A DNA stretch of 64,000 nt from Ciona intestinalis (lineage: Eukaryota > Chordata > Ascidiacea > Phlebobranchia > Cionidae), in NCBI RefSeq assembly GCF_000224145.3, contig NC_020176.2, positions 4,687,825 through 4,751,824 on the forward strand. The letters are read 5' to 3'. Of the stretch, positions 40,569-53,600 are shown piece after piece (within the stretch, counting starts at the first letter, position 1; each line of letters opens with the position of its first letter). The notes beneath the pieces are model-generated. The model did no database searches, was not told the DNA's origin, and saw nothing but the letters and a program-made list of their open reading frames with translations. The translations under genes and the position numbers were made by a program.

Positions 40569-40597
40569 ATTTAATTTGGTAAGATTAATTCTATCAC

Positions 40598-41273
40598 TAA
40601 ACCTAACCGGAGGGATTAAATTTCAGTTATTCTTTTTTACATAGACGATAGCGGAACATTTTTTAATTGGTATAACGCGTGTACAATCCTTGTGTCAAAT
40701 AAACGCGAGTTTTATTACGGTTAACATTAATGTAACATATGCTACAAGCAAATGCTACCTAAAATTAAACTTCTATAATAAAATACATACGCGCTAAAAT
40801 GCTAACGTTTTTTAGTTATATTTTTCTCGGTACTGTATAGTACGACAAACTCTTACTCGCTGGACTTAGTTAACAATAAATATATAAAAGATAAATATTG
40901 TATTGAGTAGCATTCATAGCGAACTATCATCTATGCGCTAGGGTATTGGGTTAACTCTTGCCTAATACCAGCCCCCATATATAGCGTTCCTGTTGCAAGA
41001 CCACACCCATGCAGAAAATACAACTTATTACCTGCAGCGCTGCAACTTCACGGTAGTTGCATTTGACTTTACTTATACACGGTCTGGTGCACTTTACCGC
41101 AACTATGTAGCTGATAAATCATAAACTTTAGCGGCGAATATAGCCTACATGTGTGCTCATGCCTGCTTTCTGTAGATACATAAAGCGGTATTCTGTTTGA
41201 TGGTACAAAGGTTGAGCTCATACCGCTCACCTTTAAATTTCAATCATTAACACAAAACGCGTTGTTATATTTT
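40598..41273. other. Spacer and probable 3' UTR of the sulfotransferase-like gene
   Basis: A minus-strand AATAAA near 40713 (plus-strand TTTTATTACGG) would end the sulfotransferase transcript whose stop is at 41274. No other feature is seen. Confidence 0.4.
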
Positions 41274-43373
41274 TCACCATATTTTCGGCAAGTAATTTAA
41301 AACCACTGAAGAAATCTTTTGCATAAAAGTCGTCTCCTCTGCATGGAAGGTGAATCCTTTGAAAACCTTATAGCATCCATATAACATCAGTATTGATATT
41401 ATGCCCATAGAGATTTTGAACTCCTTCTGCATTCGTTTCATTACCGGGTGCTTCGCCATCATATTTGCAACAAGTGTGGCACCAACGTTCATGCGGGGAA
41501 ATACTTGATCGGGAACATCTTTCCCAAGGAACTTACAGAGAGGCTCCCAACCGTCAGCCAAATTGTAAACCAACAGCTTGTTTTTGGGGGCTTTCTTGAA
41601 TGTAATATAAGTTTTAGCGTTTATAAAGTTATACGTGGTAACTCATTAGCGGGCAAGGGGTGTATGGAACATAACACTCGTGTTAAAACGACTGTCGTTG
41701 CCCGCCATGCGAGGACAAATAAATTACATGCGTGGTAACTTGTAGGCGTGCACGAGGTGTGTAAAACATAACACCCATGTTATAAAGATTGTGTTTGCCG
41801 GAATTAGCGACAAACGATAGTCGTCAAATGCAGTGCCTTGATAAAAGTATACGGAGAAAACATATAGTAGGGCGGGAGAAGACGGGACACCTTATAAATA
41901 TCCTGATCACCCTATGAATATCCTTATAAATATCCGCACTAATTTAAGTATCCTGATCGTGTTTTAAACAATTAACAACGGTATACGGTAGTCGTAAGGA
42001 TACGGATCTATAATTCTTTAAATGTTTTTTTTTTACTACTAAATGCGACGAGAAAATAGAATAAAAAGTTGTCCCTACTTTCCCCGCCCTACTATATATC
42101 ATACCTGTTGCACATAAACATTGTGCTGACGAAACACGTGCTTCTGTATTGTACCGTTCTTGTCCACCGTCTGCCAAAACCACTTGGTTCTTGTTCCCAA
42201 GCAAACTTCAGCTGTCAGAGTAAAAAGAAAGGTTACCAGTTAGTTTTTTATGAAATGTGTATGTCTTTTTATACACCAGGCACTGATGGTGTATTGATAC
42301 ACCTCATGTTCACTGTAAAGTTATAACACGGGTGTCTCCTTGTACACCAGACACACATCCGATGTATTCTGTACACAATATAATCGTTCATACCTGCCCT
42401 GGTAGTCCATTTATAATATCTAAACCCAGTATACGTCATGAGTTGTACAAGCACATATAATGGCGAAGACTTTGAAGACATTTCTTCCATCTGTTTGTCC
42501 AAACTTTTACACCAACTCTCGTCGTCTCTTAAGGTCAGAATGATCTGTATTAAGAAGACACCCGTGTTATAACTCAACAGTGAGCATGGGGTGTATGGAT
42601 ACACCATGTGTGTCTGGTGTATAAGAAGACACTCAGGTTACAACTTAACAGTGAGCCTGAGGTGTATGGACACACCATGTCTGTCTGGTGTGTAAGAAGA
42701 CACACATGTTATAACTCAACAGTGAACATGATGTGTATAAATACACCATGTGTGTCTGGTGTATAAGAAGACACTCATGTTATAACTTGACAGTGAACAT
42801 GAGGTGTATGAATACACCATGTGTGCCTGGTGTATAAGAAGACACCAATGTTACAACTTAACAGTGAGCCTGAGGTGTATGGACACACCATGTGTGTCTG
42901 GTGTATAAGAAGACACCCATGTTATAACTCGACAGTGAGCATGAGGTGTATGGATACACCATGTGTGTTTGGTGTATAAGAAGACACTCATTTTATAACG
43001 TATGAGGTGTATGAATACGTGATAAACCATTTATATGTCTGTTTTTTTTAATTTAAAAAAAATGTATGACTGGCAAATTAGACAATCCGTAAAGAACTAA
43101 ACAAGGATGTTAAAAACCAACCTTCGCGTCCGGGAACGCTTGGTGTATCTCTTCCCAGAAGAAATAAACTGGAATATCCAGAGCGACATCCACATCCTTA
43201 TACATCCGTTTAAAATCTTCTACTTTTCCCCCGTTGTTCATTATTCGCATCCAGTCATCCCCAAGATACCAGAAGTTCTCAACAAAATCATACACGTCAT
43301 ATCCAAGGGCCCTCAAAGCGGCGTTTAAAGTTTTCGTTCCAGTCTTGCTGTAACTTGCAACGATAATCTTCAT
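41274..43373 (-). CDS. Sulfotransferase-family (P-loop) protein with C-terminal membrane segment, 276 residues
   Basis: Four exons sum in phase to 831 nt: 43373..43122, 42544..42394, 42211..42105 and 41594..41274. The start MKIIVASYSKTGTKTLNAAL carries the PAPS-binding-type loop of the single-domain sulfotransferase family often annotated as P-loop NTPase-like. IILTLRDDESWCKSL matches the family's LTxRDxxSW motif, and LLVYNLADGWEPLCKFLGK with VFPRMN matches its C-terminal signature. A hydrophobic helix (MGIISILMLYGCYKVF) after the core suggests tail anchoring. Whether the protein transfers sulfate, and to what, is unknown. A 5' UTR intron is likely: donor AC|GTAAGT near 43553, acceptor TTTCTAG near 43411. 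The last acceptor (TTCAAG|AAAGCC) is the weakest call. Confidence 0.88.
41620..41800. repeat. SINE-like dispersed element fragments
   Basis: Two reverse-orientation blocks (GGGCAAGGGGTGTATGGAACATAACACTCG and GTGCACGAGGTGTGTAAAACATAACACCC) lie in the sulfotransferase intron. Confidence 0.5.
41862..42099. mobile_element. MITE, full-length copy with both inverted ends
   Basis: The left end ATATAGTAGGGCGGGAGAAG, reading on to GACGGGACACC, is mirrored by GTCCCTACTTTCCCCGCCCTACTATAT. An internal expansion of ATAAATATCC units follows the left end. It lies in the intron immediately before the acceptor... exon 42211..42105 on the minus strand, so its right end is only a few bases from the coding exon. 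It resembles the MITE class described for Ciona (I recall the name Cimi-1 but cannot confirm identity). Confidence 0.75.
42245..43020. repeat. 72-bp satellite family, reverse orientation
   Basis: A partial unit lies at 42255-42370, and about six units at 42549-43020 read GTGTATAAGAAGACACCCAT and GTTATAACTCGACAGTGAGC. They fill two introns of the sulfotransferase gene and again come close to coding exons. Confidence 0.85.
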
Positions 43374-44671
43374 TTTGTAGCAAATCTAAATGGATTTTCT
43401 GATTGATATCTAGAAATATAGAAAAATAAGAAGTATTCATTACAGTAAATACTATTGTGAGTAAGTAAAGCTATTTTAACGATTGCAACTCAGCTATTAT
43501 ACAAGACAGTTGCCAACACGGCGTGTTGATAGACTGTAATAAAAAACTTACGTTTGGTAAATCACAGTTTACATTGGGTTTATTGACCAAACAAACATGT
43601 CTTACTTTTATTGTATCTGGGGCAATAAGCCATGGTTGGTGTCATAATGCAAACATCGTTTAACGTTCAAAGTCCTCGCATATGGCTTGCTATAACTGGA
43701 TTTTTTTAAACTCGCATTGAAAACCAAAGTTCTAAGTTTGAAGTCATGGTCGTGGATTTAGCCCAGGATTGGCCCATTTCAACTCCGCGGTGACTAATAA
43801 GTTGTTTAAATTATCGGTCGTAAGAAACAACAATCGCCCTAAAGTTTCATACGTGGTAACTTGTTAAGAGGTGGAAAAGCACCTGTTACCCTTTTTGCAT
43901 GGTCACTTTTATGCGCGCAAGTACTCGCATATTTACTCGCAAAAAACAAAGTTAACACGCATAACGTCATAAGCGTGTTACCTGCCGTAGGAGGTTGGTT
44001 GTTACTCGCATTATGCAAGTAAAGAAAAGTATGGTGGAAGTACAGTTTCACTTTTTAAGAGCCTAATCTTTTTCGGGTATTATTTTACAGGATTTAGTTG
44101 GTAACATGAGGTGTTAAAACTTATTTTATAAACTAGATTTACCAATATTGCGCTAAAATAAGCTTACTGAATGTTGATACGCGCATACACCAATGACCAC
44201 GCAAAAAAACGCGGTAAGCGAGTTTTAATATGATGAGTTAATGCGGATCGTTATTCGCATTAACTTTTTACCATGCAAAAAGGGTATGTGTTAACAGACC
44301 AACGTTGCCCGCCAGGCAAGGATGAAAAAGTGCCATTCGCTTACGGTTCGGTTTATAAAAACAAAACAGAACTTTATACGAACACATAACAACAAATAAA
44401 ACTCAATACTCAAAGTTTTTTGCTGGTTTATAAATTCATCTAAACAGAAACGTTTGGGTTACAGGAATGATTTTCACAACGGCAACTGCAAAAACAACAA
44501 CGAACACGGCATCACTGGAAATATGTCACAGTGTTGCCCGCTGAAAACTCAGTGAACACACGAATACTTAATTTAAATGGTAAACTTGGCCCAAGCAGCA
44601 TTTTCGTGCAAAACTGGGAACTTTAAATCTATGTTAACGAGATTGCACCGTTGTTTATTATAACGTTAATG
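43374..44671. other. Intergenic region between the sulfotransferase and HYOU1 genes
   Basis: Holds the 5' UTR and promoter of the sulfotransferase gene and the 3' UTR of HYOU1. No independent gene is supported. Stretches at 43835-44050 and 44220-44340 contain short matching segments (e.g. ACTTTTTACCATGCAAAAAG against CTTTTTGCATGGTCAC) that form an inverted repeat about 380 bp apart. Confidence 0.35.
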
Positions 44672-47600
44672 TTACAATTCTTCTTTATCGTCTTCTGTTT
44701 GTTTCTTGGTTGTTGTCTCTTCCGTTGTTGTTGATGTTTCTGTTGAGGTTTGTGGAGTGACGGCTTCTGCTTCACCTGCATCTGGGATAGGGGGGTTGGG
44801 TTATGGTTCGAGTACATATAAGGTGTAATTGTACACCTCATGCTCACTGTCGAGTTATAACATGGGTGTCTTCTTATACACCATACACTCAAGGTGTATC
44901 CATACACCTCATGCCCCCTGTCGAGCTACACATATGCTAGTTAAGCTGAACAAAACAATTTTTTTTAAATAAAAAAAAATTCAATAAAATGTTTTTTATG
45001 ACTTTTTAAACCTTTAGTTCCCGCTTTCTCATTGGTTGATTGTTCCTCGGTATTCGATTCTGATTGGTCGGTTTTATCTGCAGTGTCTTCAACTGTTTTG
45101 TTTGTTGTTTCTATGGTTTCATCTGTGGATTAAACACAATATTGTCGCAAAACAAATTTCGGCGTTTCAATAAAGACTTGGAGAATTACCAAAATAATTG
45201 GCAGTTAATAAAAGTTTAGGAACCGCTGCTTTGCATTCTATTCTATATGGGTGAGGTTATACAGTGAGGCAAGCCATGGAACCTGGGATTTAGACCAGAG
45301 TTGGCTCATTACCCCCAACACAGAGGTTTTATTTTGTATGGGAAAACAATTTATATAACTTGGTGACTGAGATTTAGGACAGGGTTGGCCCACTACAGTA
45401 ATACTACTAATACTGTGGATAAAAAAAGGCTACGAGTTGATATCGATTCATTGTTGCTGTGTACTTACTGTTTACACCACATGCGACACCGCGTCACACT
45501 TAAAATTAAATTAACAGATTAATAAAAAACCATCTCGATAAAAAATGAATCCACTACAAACCTGTTGTTGGTTTTGTTTCATTTTTCTTCGATTCAGATT
45601 TTGGTTTCTTTGGTTTTGCTGTCTTTGCCTTGTTGATTAAATATTGCATCTGTTTGTAGTTGAAATAGTATTAGTTAGTGTAGATGCTCTAATTAACTAA
45701 ACATGAGACCAACAATAATATGTTAATCTCTTTGAAACCCGAAAATATCTGCTGTAAAATGTAAATAAATTATAAACTATGTAGCTGACAATATAGACAA
45801 CCCATAAATACACATACACAATAGTAAAAAGTTAAATACCTCACTTTATCAAAAAAACAACAAATTTATCAGTTATTGGACCAGCTTTTGTTTATTGTTC
45901 CTTTAGCGTCAAAACTTACTGACTGAGTTTTAGTTGCACTTACATCCCTCCCCCTCCCATGCCACCCACTAAACGCACCCCCCAACCCCAAACACACCCC
46001 CGACCCCAAACACACCATCCCAACCCCAAACGCCCCCCCTCCCACCTCTCTATTAAGTTCAAACATCTTCTGCCGAACATCATCAGGTTTAAGCACGGGG
46101 TCCTCGTTCGGTTGAAGTTTAGACTCAGCTTTCACAGTTTCGTTTTTCCAAGTCTGGAATAAGTAAAAACAATTACTAAAACAACTAAAAATTTATATGA
46201 AAAAGAAGTTAAATTTAAAGAAATAAAAATGAAGCAAGTTTTACAAAAATGTCTCAACCAAAAAAAATAAAATAGGTCAACAGTTTAAAAAACTATTTTC
46301 ACAGAAAATTTGTAGTTAATTAATGAAAAGTCTCCAAAAATTTTGGGAAAGTAAATTAAAAAACTAAAAATCTAAGAGCTTACAATAGTTTCTGAGAGGA
46401 GATCCGTAAGGGTTTTAATTTCCACAGGTGTGTAGATTTGTGCTTCTTCTGGTAGAGCTAGCACAGCTTGCAGGAAATGCATGGAATAATTGAAACTGCT
46501 TTCTAAATCCTGGGGGGCAATAAAAAAATTAAAAATCGGTTCATAAAAAAAAAAGATTTTTTATCTGAATTGGAAATTGAAGTGGAAACAATAAACAAAC
46601 AGAGTAAATCAACTTTAGCCCGGTACCATGGCTCAGTGGTTGTATCGTTATTGGAAATATACTGAGCTCAATTCTTGATACTGGGTTTAATCAAAAAATT
46701 TTCAATTTTTTTTTTTATTATTTGTTTAATTTTTGTTTGGTTTAAAAGAGGGGGGGTCGCGACCCCATAAACACCCTCCTGGCCACTGACCACTACCATT
46801 GAGACTTCTGCATGGATTATATCATATCAAACACACACACCCCCACTACTACTACCCACCTCCATAAGTGGAACAACATCTTGTCGTAACTTGACTCTCA
46901 TCAACCACGGTCGTGCAAGATCTTTTAATGCTTGTCGTTTATCGTTAAACACCTGTGGTAGGAAAATATAAAAACAAAATATATAGGACATTGCATTTGA
47001 TAACAAGTGTACAAAAAACAAATTGGAATAAAAAAATAATAAAAAGTACAATATGAGAAAAAAAAAAAAAAAAAGAAAATATTTAAACCGTCACCTCAGG
47101 TGCAGGTTCTCCCTCCAATTCATCCATCCAATCAGAAGCCTCCGTTAAAGCAGCTGTTATCGATTCTTTCTCCTCATTGGTCAACGCATGTTCATATTCC
47201 TCCTAATTTGACCAATCAAAACAAAAGTTGTAAAAATTTGACAAAAACATAAAAATATCCATATTTTTAGAATTTTTAAAACATTTTTAATGGTTTTAAT
47301 ATTTGTATTCAAATAAATGTATTGCTTGCCATGGTAAAAACTGCCATCCTAAATATTTGTCAATCCAGAAAAGACTTTTGATATCTCACTCGAAAAACAA
47401 ACTGCCATAAAAGTCAAAACTTTGGCAAAATCCACTACTTTTAATTAACAATAAATTTAATTAACATTGTATATATTTTATTCTTCAAAAAGCTGTAGCA
47501 ATAATTTTTTTCAAAAAAACATTTTTCCAAATTTTTTAATAGCAAAAAAAACAAAGCAAAACCACCCCACCTGGTAAAGTTTATCACGTTTATCGTAAAT

Positions 47601-50600
47601 ATACGACTCAAGTTTGTTGATGGCGACTTCTCGTGCGAGTTTCAACGCATCTCGTGCTGATAATTCGTTCAATCTGCATACAAGTTGTAGTGGTTGGTGA
47701 TTGTGGATATTTTTTCCCGATCTACCATTATTTTATTCTATATGGGTGAGGTCCTACAGCAGCATTACTTTTCACTGAGTAAAAAGTCGCTTACTTAAAC
47801 TTAATTAAATGCCTTTAAAACTTTAAATTTTTACTAAAACTTAAAAGTTCACTTAATGAAATGCATAGCAACTTACTTTTCACTTGACATATGTTTATGA
47901 ACGGCCGACGGCTCCTCATGATCAATGCTTGAAACGTTCATCCCGAGGGTGAACGACTTCTTTACTTTGATAAATCTCTTCTCCGTCTTGGTTTCTGAGA
48001 AAATAAAATATTAAATTATATTTTGGAATTAAAAAATATTCGATTTTTACAATAATTTGTGACTTTTTGTTACCTTTTAACTGCATGTGAACAAAAAAAT
48101 AACCATTTTAATTTCTTTCATTTCTTACCATTTTTCTCGTTAGTTTTTGTTTTCTCGTCAACTTCCGGTTTCGATTCATCAGATTTTTTTTCTTTTGTTT
48201 TTTCCTCTTCTGTTTTTTTATCAGAATCTGATTTTTCTAGAAATTGTTTGGTTTTATTATAAAAAAAAACAAAAATCTGTAAACAGCTGTAAGCTTGCTT
48301 ATCCATACACTGCAGTATTGGTGACAATGTGGAGCATTGGACCCGGGATCCTTCGGTTACAATGCAAGTACCTGACAACTAAAACACAAAGCACGCAACG
48401 TTACCTGCTACAATATAGCCCGCACATCAATATGTTAGTTAAGGCAACAACAGAAGTTTTTTTTTTTATTATTTGTGGGTGAGGCCCTTGTCTGGAGTTA
48501 GGCCAGATTTTCCCCATTACCCCAACACCCACTGAAGTTATAAAACAGCAGAAGTTAGTTATTAAACTACCTGATTCAGTTGAGTTAGATGAATCGGATC
48601 CACCAAACAAGTTAGAAAGGCCATCTTTAATTTCTACATAAACACCCGGTTTTATGTAGTTGCTACAATTGCCTCATAACTACATTAATATTAGTTTCAC
48701 AAAGAGAGGTTTAGAATATTATAATAAAAGAGAACGTGCGAACATGTATGTCTTAACATATGACCTACTATATAACATATACCTACTATCTACTGTAATA
48801 TAAAAAAACACATATCTATAAGATTATAACACTAGCAATTAGTTGAGATAAGGCCTAAACCTCATGGTTTGTCTAGGCCCTCAGGAAATTGATTTGGCTC
48901 CAAAACCAGAGTTGCTGTTTTCCAAATTCAAATTTAAGTTTTAAATTGAAATTTGATCTTTTTTAGGTCTTGGTTTAACAGCAAGGGGCTGTGATGTTAC
49001 ATGCTTAACTCTAGTGATCAAAATGTGGCATGTTGGGACCAAAATGTGGCATGTTGGGTCAGGTATAGGACATGCATGGAAACAATTACACCGTATGAAG
49101 GAATATATGATGCTTGCACAACATAGAACGGCTAGATATCTATTGAGTACTGGTATAAGATAAACAATATACCGGAGAATTTTTAATTTCTAAAGTCATG
49201 AAACCAACAAAGCCTTAACTGACGTTTGGTGTTTCTAAAAAACTTACTCCAAACAAATATACAATACAGTATACAGACATACATACAAACATGCATCAAA
49301 CATACAGATCCATAACTTACTTTGCAAAGTTGAATCTTCGTCTTGTGTATCAGTAACGTTCGCTTCCACGGTTTTATTCACCTCGTAAACTGATTCAACC
49401 TTAAGTTAGAGAACAAAAAAGTTAATTTTATTGTTGGATAAATGTATTAAACATTTCCTTTTGCTTATAATTGTAACACAAAGTTACAGAAGTGGTAACT
49501 AGAAAGTAATAGGTTTTCCAATTTATCAGTCATACAAAAAAATAATTACCACAAACAAAGTCACATATGTGGTAACTCATAAGCGGGCACTAGGTGTATG
49601 AATAACGACTGTCATTGCCTCGTCATGCGGGATGAATAAGTTACATTAATTCATTAACAAATCAAGTATAAATCTTACACTTTCTAGGTTAAGGACCCCG
49701 CTCTCATCCATTCTAAAATGAGCCTTCACCCCTTTTGACTCCGTGTCATTATCCTCCCCATATTTGGCATGAGCTTCAGCCACCCCTGTTAGCGACACTT
49801 GTGATATACTTCGATCAAATCTCCTGGAGGGAAAACATACCGATAAATTATTTGAAAAAAATAGAATACTTTTATCATGGCTCTATAATAGTCCCCTATA
49901 TAAATTTCCATAGATTAACTTTCTGAAATTTTATAAATTTCCAGGAAAACAATGTAAGAGATAATGAGATATAAACAAAGTAACCTTGTAAATACATTCC
50001 TAGATCGAAATAAATTAAATTCCAACTGTATTCAAATAGAAGACAAATGGAATTCAGGCCAGAACTCTGTTACGTTTTTTTGGATATAATAACAAAATCT
50101 TCAGATATTTTCAGATATAATAACAAAAAAAGATGTGTCATATATATAAAATGTTATGTTTGTACTGAAAACAACTGGATATTTAGACTCACTCTTTCTC
50201 ATTTGTGATGAAACTTAGATCTCCGTAATTTACGCTGAAGTTGAAATCTTCATAAAATCTGGAAAAAGATGAATAATATTAAATAGTATCTAGTTTTTGT
50301 GAACAGTTTTAAACAATTTCATACACTCAGTATCACAAAGTGAAACACTGACATTGTAGAAGAATTCTTGAACAAAAAATTAATCAGAGTTTAGATACAA
50401 GTAACTGTATCACATTTCATCATTTAGTTAAAATGCTATTGACTGTACATTTTAAGATTCAATTATGTTTTTTAGCTTTTTTAAATATTATTTCTTTTGG
50501 TTATTTTTTTTAATGGCTGAAATGTAATAGCTCAACATGGGTTGAGACCTCCCTTAAAACAGTCCTATTTTATCAATATAGACCACCCACCTGTTAAAGG

Positions 50601-53600
50601 TGATGACTTTACGTTGAGGATAAGGATTGTTTCGTTGAAACAATGTTCGCTTAACTTGTTTCACGTTTTCGCTTCCGTCATCAGAGGTGGTGCGACGATC
50701 GAACTCAATCTGTGACACAATGTTTATGGGGGTGAGAAAATAATGTTAACTCCATTAACCTGTTTATAGTAGGACATGTTCTGAACCCCTGAGACAACTG
50801 TAGCACTTTGGGTAAACTCTGGTCTAAATCCCAGGTCCCATAGCTTGCCTCACTGTAGGACTTCACCCATATAGAATAGAATGTGCATATACAATGTTAG
50901 GGTAATGGGCCAACTCAGGCCTAAATCTGTCTCATAGCCTTCTATGAGTATCCTCACCCATATAGAAAGGAAACATAAGAAACTATTCCATATATAACTA
51001 AAGTTATGTAAAACCCTAAAACATGATCAAACACTTAGTAACCACTTACTGAGATCAAGAACAAGCCACACATAGTGTTGAATACACAAAGCACAACAAT
51101 ACAATGACGATAGAGCTGGCAGATTATACACCAGCTAACTCTCATCACTGTGTGGTTGTGGGTTGCTACTTTACTTCATACACTGCCATAAACATAACTA
51201 CCACCACTTTTATAACAGTTAAATAAGCATTACTAAGTAAGCCGTTGCCAAAATCCTGCATTAAACTTAATCCAATTTACTGACAGTTGATATCATAATT
51301 TAGATTATAGTCTATTCTAGCACACCTGAGATCTGGGATGTAGGTCTATTACCCCAACAACCAGGGTGCTACCCACTATACCCCACAGAGGCAGTTTAAA
51401 GACACTCAATAATAGAGATTCTATTCTATAAGGGTGAGGTCTTCAGTGAGGCACACCTGAGACCTGGGATGTTGGTCTATTACACCAACACCCAGGGTGC
51501 TACCATCTAGACCCCACAGAGGCAGTTTAAAGACACTCAATAATAGAGATTCTATTCTATAAGGGTGAGGTCTTCAGTGAGGCACACCTGAGACCTGGGA
51601 TGTTGGTCTATTACACCAACACCCAGGGTGCTACCATCTAGACCCCACTGAGGCTGTTTATAGACACTCAATAATAGAGATTCTGTTCTATAAGGGTGAG
51701 GTCTTCAGTGAGCCACCTGAGACCTGGGATTTATGTCTATTACCCCAACAACCAGAGTGCTACCCACTAGACACGACTGAGGCAGTTTATATATAGGTCC
51801 TAAATGAGGCACGACTGAGACCTTTTTTTAACCAACTCGTATAAGTATAATGATTATCCCACAAACCTCAATAGGATAAACTGCTCCTGACTTGACATGG
51901 AAAGTTTTAACTCTGAAAACATTAGAAGCAGCAGCTGCTTGATAGGAAGCTCCCAACGCTGGAGCTTCGTCGGCGTTGATGCTTTTACCAAGGTCAGCTC
52001 TGTTTGGAAAACATTAAGGTTAAAATGGTATTGAATCTACTTTAATTTAACGCAGTGTCAACCGACCTTAAAAATATACGGAAAATTCCTTTTCCAAAGT
52101 CAGATAAATTGAAATAAATCTATTTTAATTTAATATAGTGGTCCTTAACTATTCAATACCCTTATATAAAACCTACAGAGTCCATACCATTTAAAACAAA
52201 ATTAAACAGTGGTGTGCCCTTTATATTGATTGTCGTTACCATTGCAATGTGACGATTAAACAATTAAAGAACCGAAATGTAAATGCCATCATTGAGATAC
52301 GACAATTTATATTTGTTATCTTTTGTGCTGAGAAATGAAAGCCATGAAACCCATATCCTTGTGTGTAACACTGATGCCCAGATGTTTTTATGCTAAAATT
52401 GAGTTTATATAAAAATGAAATATTCTAATTCTTACTTTCCGGATTCTTTCAACAAGATTTCTTGAACCTTAGGAACCCGAGTTCCTCCTCCAACTAAGAG
52501 AATCTGGTTCATTAAATCCTGGGGGAAATATATAGGATGAGTTCTCAGAAAATCCGCTGATCAAGTGCTTTGACCCCTCACACTAGCACCTTTCAGCAAC
52601 CGTGGGCTTGGGAATGGTAACCAGGAATAAAAATAAGTCAAGTTTCCAGACATTGGCACACTGTAAATTAAGTATTTAATAACAAACATGACCCTTCACT
52701 ACCTCATATTCCCGCACCTCTAAAGCACCCCATTATAACCAACCCACCACAGTAAGCTCCGGCCCCATTATAACCCTACCCCCACCCCCTATAATCCCCT
52801 CCTTTAACCCCACCCACCATAGTAAGCTCCGAGGCCTCGATGGCGTCCTTCATGGGTTGCGCGACCCTCGCCCACAAATCCTCGCACAACGATTCAAAAT
52901 CCTCCCTCGTTACTTTCGCACGGAAATCTTCGTCGTCGATTAATCCTTCCACCTGTGATGTCATAATGGGTATGATGATGTCATAATGGATATGATGATG
53001 TCATAATGAATATAACCACAAACTGACATACATAGCTAGCCATACAGAATTAGATAACTGCATCTATATGTTGTCACTGCCATTTTTAGTAAAAACACAC
53101 TAAACATTTAACAGTGTTGCATTTTCTGTTAAATAATCCCAATAACACAGTAGTTGCTCATAATTACAACTGTAAACTATTACAGACAATGTCTTCAGCC
53201 AATAGTAGACAGAAAATGGTACACAAAATTTCATGTCCAGCCACAAACAATGTCCATCAACCCCCTACTCACCTGTGCCATGTGGTCAACATTAGCGCTC
53301 AATACTTTCTTCAATCTTCGTGCTTCCTTCAATAACTTGGCCATCGAACGAGGGTTCTTTGTGACATCACTACTCGTCTTCTTCTTCTCGTTAAACAACT
53401 GAGGATAATGGATTATTATGACATCATAATGCAACAGTTGTCCTTAATATCACTAAAGTTGTTTAAAAATAATAAAAATAAAATTACTGCTGAAAATGTG
53501 AATTAAAAGTAACTTTGTGGGTGATTGTTTTTTCTTTACTATTCAAACTTGCAAAACATAATTTTTAGGATCAAAATACATTAAAACTTATTATATTACA

